Shown one piece after another: positions 63,801 to 64,000 of a stretch of DNA of 64,000 nucleotides; the stretch's first letter is position 1; every line of letters starts with the position of its first letter. Where the stretch lies: NCBI GenBank assembly GCA_004173185.1, contig SEFZ01000013.1:62001-126000 (forward strand), read 5' to 3'. The notes below the pieces were generated by a model. That model saw nothing but the letters and a program-made list of their open reading frames with translations. It was not told the DNA's origin and did no database searches. The DNA is from Sphingomonadales bacterium. GTDB lineage: Bacteria > Pseudomonadota > Alphaproteobacteria > Sphingomonadales > Sphingomonadaceae. Made by a program: the position numbers and the translations under genes.

Positions 63801-64000
63801 AGGGAATCCTGTGGCCCGACCGCTTCGAGGCGCAGCGGCGCACCGTCATGTCGGCGAGCATGGTGGGACTGCGCGGCCGCTTGCAGAAGGAAGGCGAGGT
63901 GATCCACGTGATCATCGACCGCGTCGTCGACTATGGCGAACTGCTGCGGAAGGTCGGCGAGATGGAGTTCCCGCACCGACCGGGTCCGGGCGACGGCGCC
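60869..64000 (+). CDS. dnaE2: Error-prone DNA polymerase III alpha subunit DnaE2 (3' end outside window)
   Basis: The frame is open from the ATG ([20 protein letters not shown]) to the last base, 1,044 codons; DnaE2 is usually slightly longer, so only the C-terminal tail is cut. The N-terminal PHP domain starts [16 protein letters not shown]. The palm carries [16 protein letters not shown] and the metal-binding [15 protein letters not shown]. Later motifs include [23 protein letters not shown] and [20 protein letters not shown]. It does translesion synthesis with ImuA and ImuB, and is placed about 3 kb from them. Confidence 0.95.
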   Translation, partial: MPNYVELQVTSHFSFLRGASAPEDLFAAAALQGHTALGLADLSTVAGMVRGWQGQKATGVRLIAGTRVALDDGRTLLLYPTDRAAWSRMTRLLTIGKTRAGKGACDLAWGDVAAHAEGMVAILVPDLPGDLVARDLAQLRAVFGDRGYLALTIRRRPDDLARLHALADLAHMAGVRAVATGDVLYHAPSSRLLQDVLTAIREKTTVDALGYRRERFGDRNLKPPEEMERRFAAFPDAIQATADIARRCSFDLGELSYQYPHERVLDGLSAQEALERLSREAAERMFPDGVPQAHTNQIEHELRLIGRLNYAPYFLTVNAIVQEARRRGILCQGRGSAANSCVCFVLGVTSIDPIKHELLFERFVSGERPEPPDIDVDFEHERREEIIQWIYETYGRRHSALTAVVTRYRARGAIREVGKALGLPEDLTSSLSGLVWGWSVEGVGEKQAKELNLNLGDRRLRLALDLANQLMNTPRHLSQHPGGFVLTQDRLDDLVPIEPAAMDDRQVIEWDKDDIDALKFMKVDVLGLGMLGCMNRAFNMLEAEKGVRVTMADLQDDDPDVYAMIQKADTLGTFQIESRAQMSMLPRMKPARFYDLVIEVAIVRPGPIQGDMVHPYLRRREGREKPEYPKPELRAVLEKTLGVPLFQEQAMKVAIVGAGFTPAEADQLRRAMATFKMTGGVSHFYDKLVGGMVERGYPQDFAERTFKQIEGFGSYGFPESHAASFAKIAYASCWMKYHHPDVFCASLLNAQPMGFYAPAQIVQDAQRHGVEVRPVCINASRWDCTLEPSGTRHLAVRLGFRQVRSLANAHGAAIASARGALPFGSIEEVWRRAGVPRAAIERLAEADAFHSIADDRRQGLWKVRGLGEAPLPLFAAADEREAGFSPEGIEPDVTLRAMTDGREVVEDYRTTQLSLRAHPVSFLRDELARRGVRRCSELTQIKDGRHVEIAGVILVRQKPGSAKGVLFITIEDETGVGQGILWPDRFEAQRRTVMSASMVGLRGRLQKEGEVIHVIIDRVVDYGELLRKVGEMEFPHRPGPGDGA

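Larger units (their letters stand above)
21759..64000. mobile_element. Putative tRNA-Thr-integrated genomic island, right end not seen
   Basis: The left boundary is a half tRNA-Thr followed directly by a tyrosine recombinase and an excisionase-like gene, the standard left end of an integrated element. Integration into the anticodon loop should leave an intact tRNA-Thr (GGT) on the minus strand at the other end; I see none between 21.8 and 64 kb. Either the island exceeds 42 kb, or it is shorter and its right end has been lost. The cargo would be the unknown operon, the catabolic block and the SOS block. The boundary at 21759 is well supported; the right limit is only the window edge. Confidence 0.45.

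Noticed and set aside
21805..64000. Intact tRNA-Thr or other tRNA at the right end of the element
   Set aside because: I looked for the 46-base core and for T-arm sequences on both strands by eye and saw none; a computed search is needed to be certain.
1..64000. CRISPR arrays or insertion sequences
   Set aside because: No regularly spaced direct repeats and no transposase-like protein were seen.

Overview
The window looks like an alphaproteobacterium of the order Sphingomonadales, probably Sphingomonas or a close relative. The evidence is the panC / mipZ / J-domain / phosphomannomutase neighbourhood, high GC, TonB-receptor-based catabolism, GTTC-N7-GTTC type LexA boxes and an ImuA-ImuB-DnaE2 mutasome. 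This rests on gene content and protein similarity recalled from memory; no search was run.

Region 1 (1-21.75 kb) reads as chromosomal backbone. It starts one base inside topA, whose reading frame is broken by an apparent internal deletion near 1,310. After it come a MAPEG membrane protein, a Sel1-repeat protein, panC, mipZ, a J-domain protein, a phosphomannomutase/phosphoglucomutase, a DUF983-like protein, a DnaQ-fold exonuclease, a secreted two-repeat protein, a DUF1440-like protein and a TraB/GumN protein. A leftward formaldehyde operon follows (frmA, two VOC proteins, fghA, an FAD reductase). Next is a complete histidine-utilisation locus: hutI-H-G-U leftward and hutF-hutC rightward, around a perfect 18-bp operator.

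Region 2 (21.76-31.2 kb) starts with the 3' half of a tRNA-Thr gene, which I read as one end of an integrated element. A tyrosine recombinase, an excisionase-like HTH protein behind an 18-bp palindrome, two orphan proteins and a HicA-like/HTH pair follow. Then comes a tightly overlapped three-gene operon of unrecognised proteins, the largest of which carries PIN-nuclease-like motifs. No intact tRNA-Thr is seen to the right, so the element may run past the window end.

Region 3 (31.4-51.8 kb) is a catabolic block that I infer acts on lysine, pipecolate or a lysine-derived opine-like compound. It has an MFS transporter, a TonB receptor, a class III aminotransferase, RidA, a three-subunit opine-oxidase/HcnABC-like dehydrogenase, an OccR/NocR-like LysR regulator, an ALDH7-type aminoadipate semialdehyde dehydrogenase and two pipecolate-oxidase-like flavoproteins. 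It ends with glutaryl-CoA dehydrogenase, an E1-alpha/E1-beta fusion and a FabD-like acyltransferase. A shared motif (ATAAC, six bases, GAA) lies upstream of most of its transcription units.

Region 4 (52-64 kb) is an SOS/DNA-repair block: two divergent SRAP genes, a secreted nuclease-like protein, AlkB, imuA, imuB, small membrane proteins, a DnaQ-BRCT fusion, an unknown protein, and dnaE2 running off the window end. Three exact LexA boxes and one imperfect one mark its promoters.
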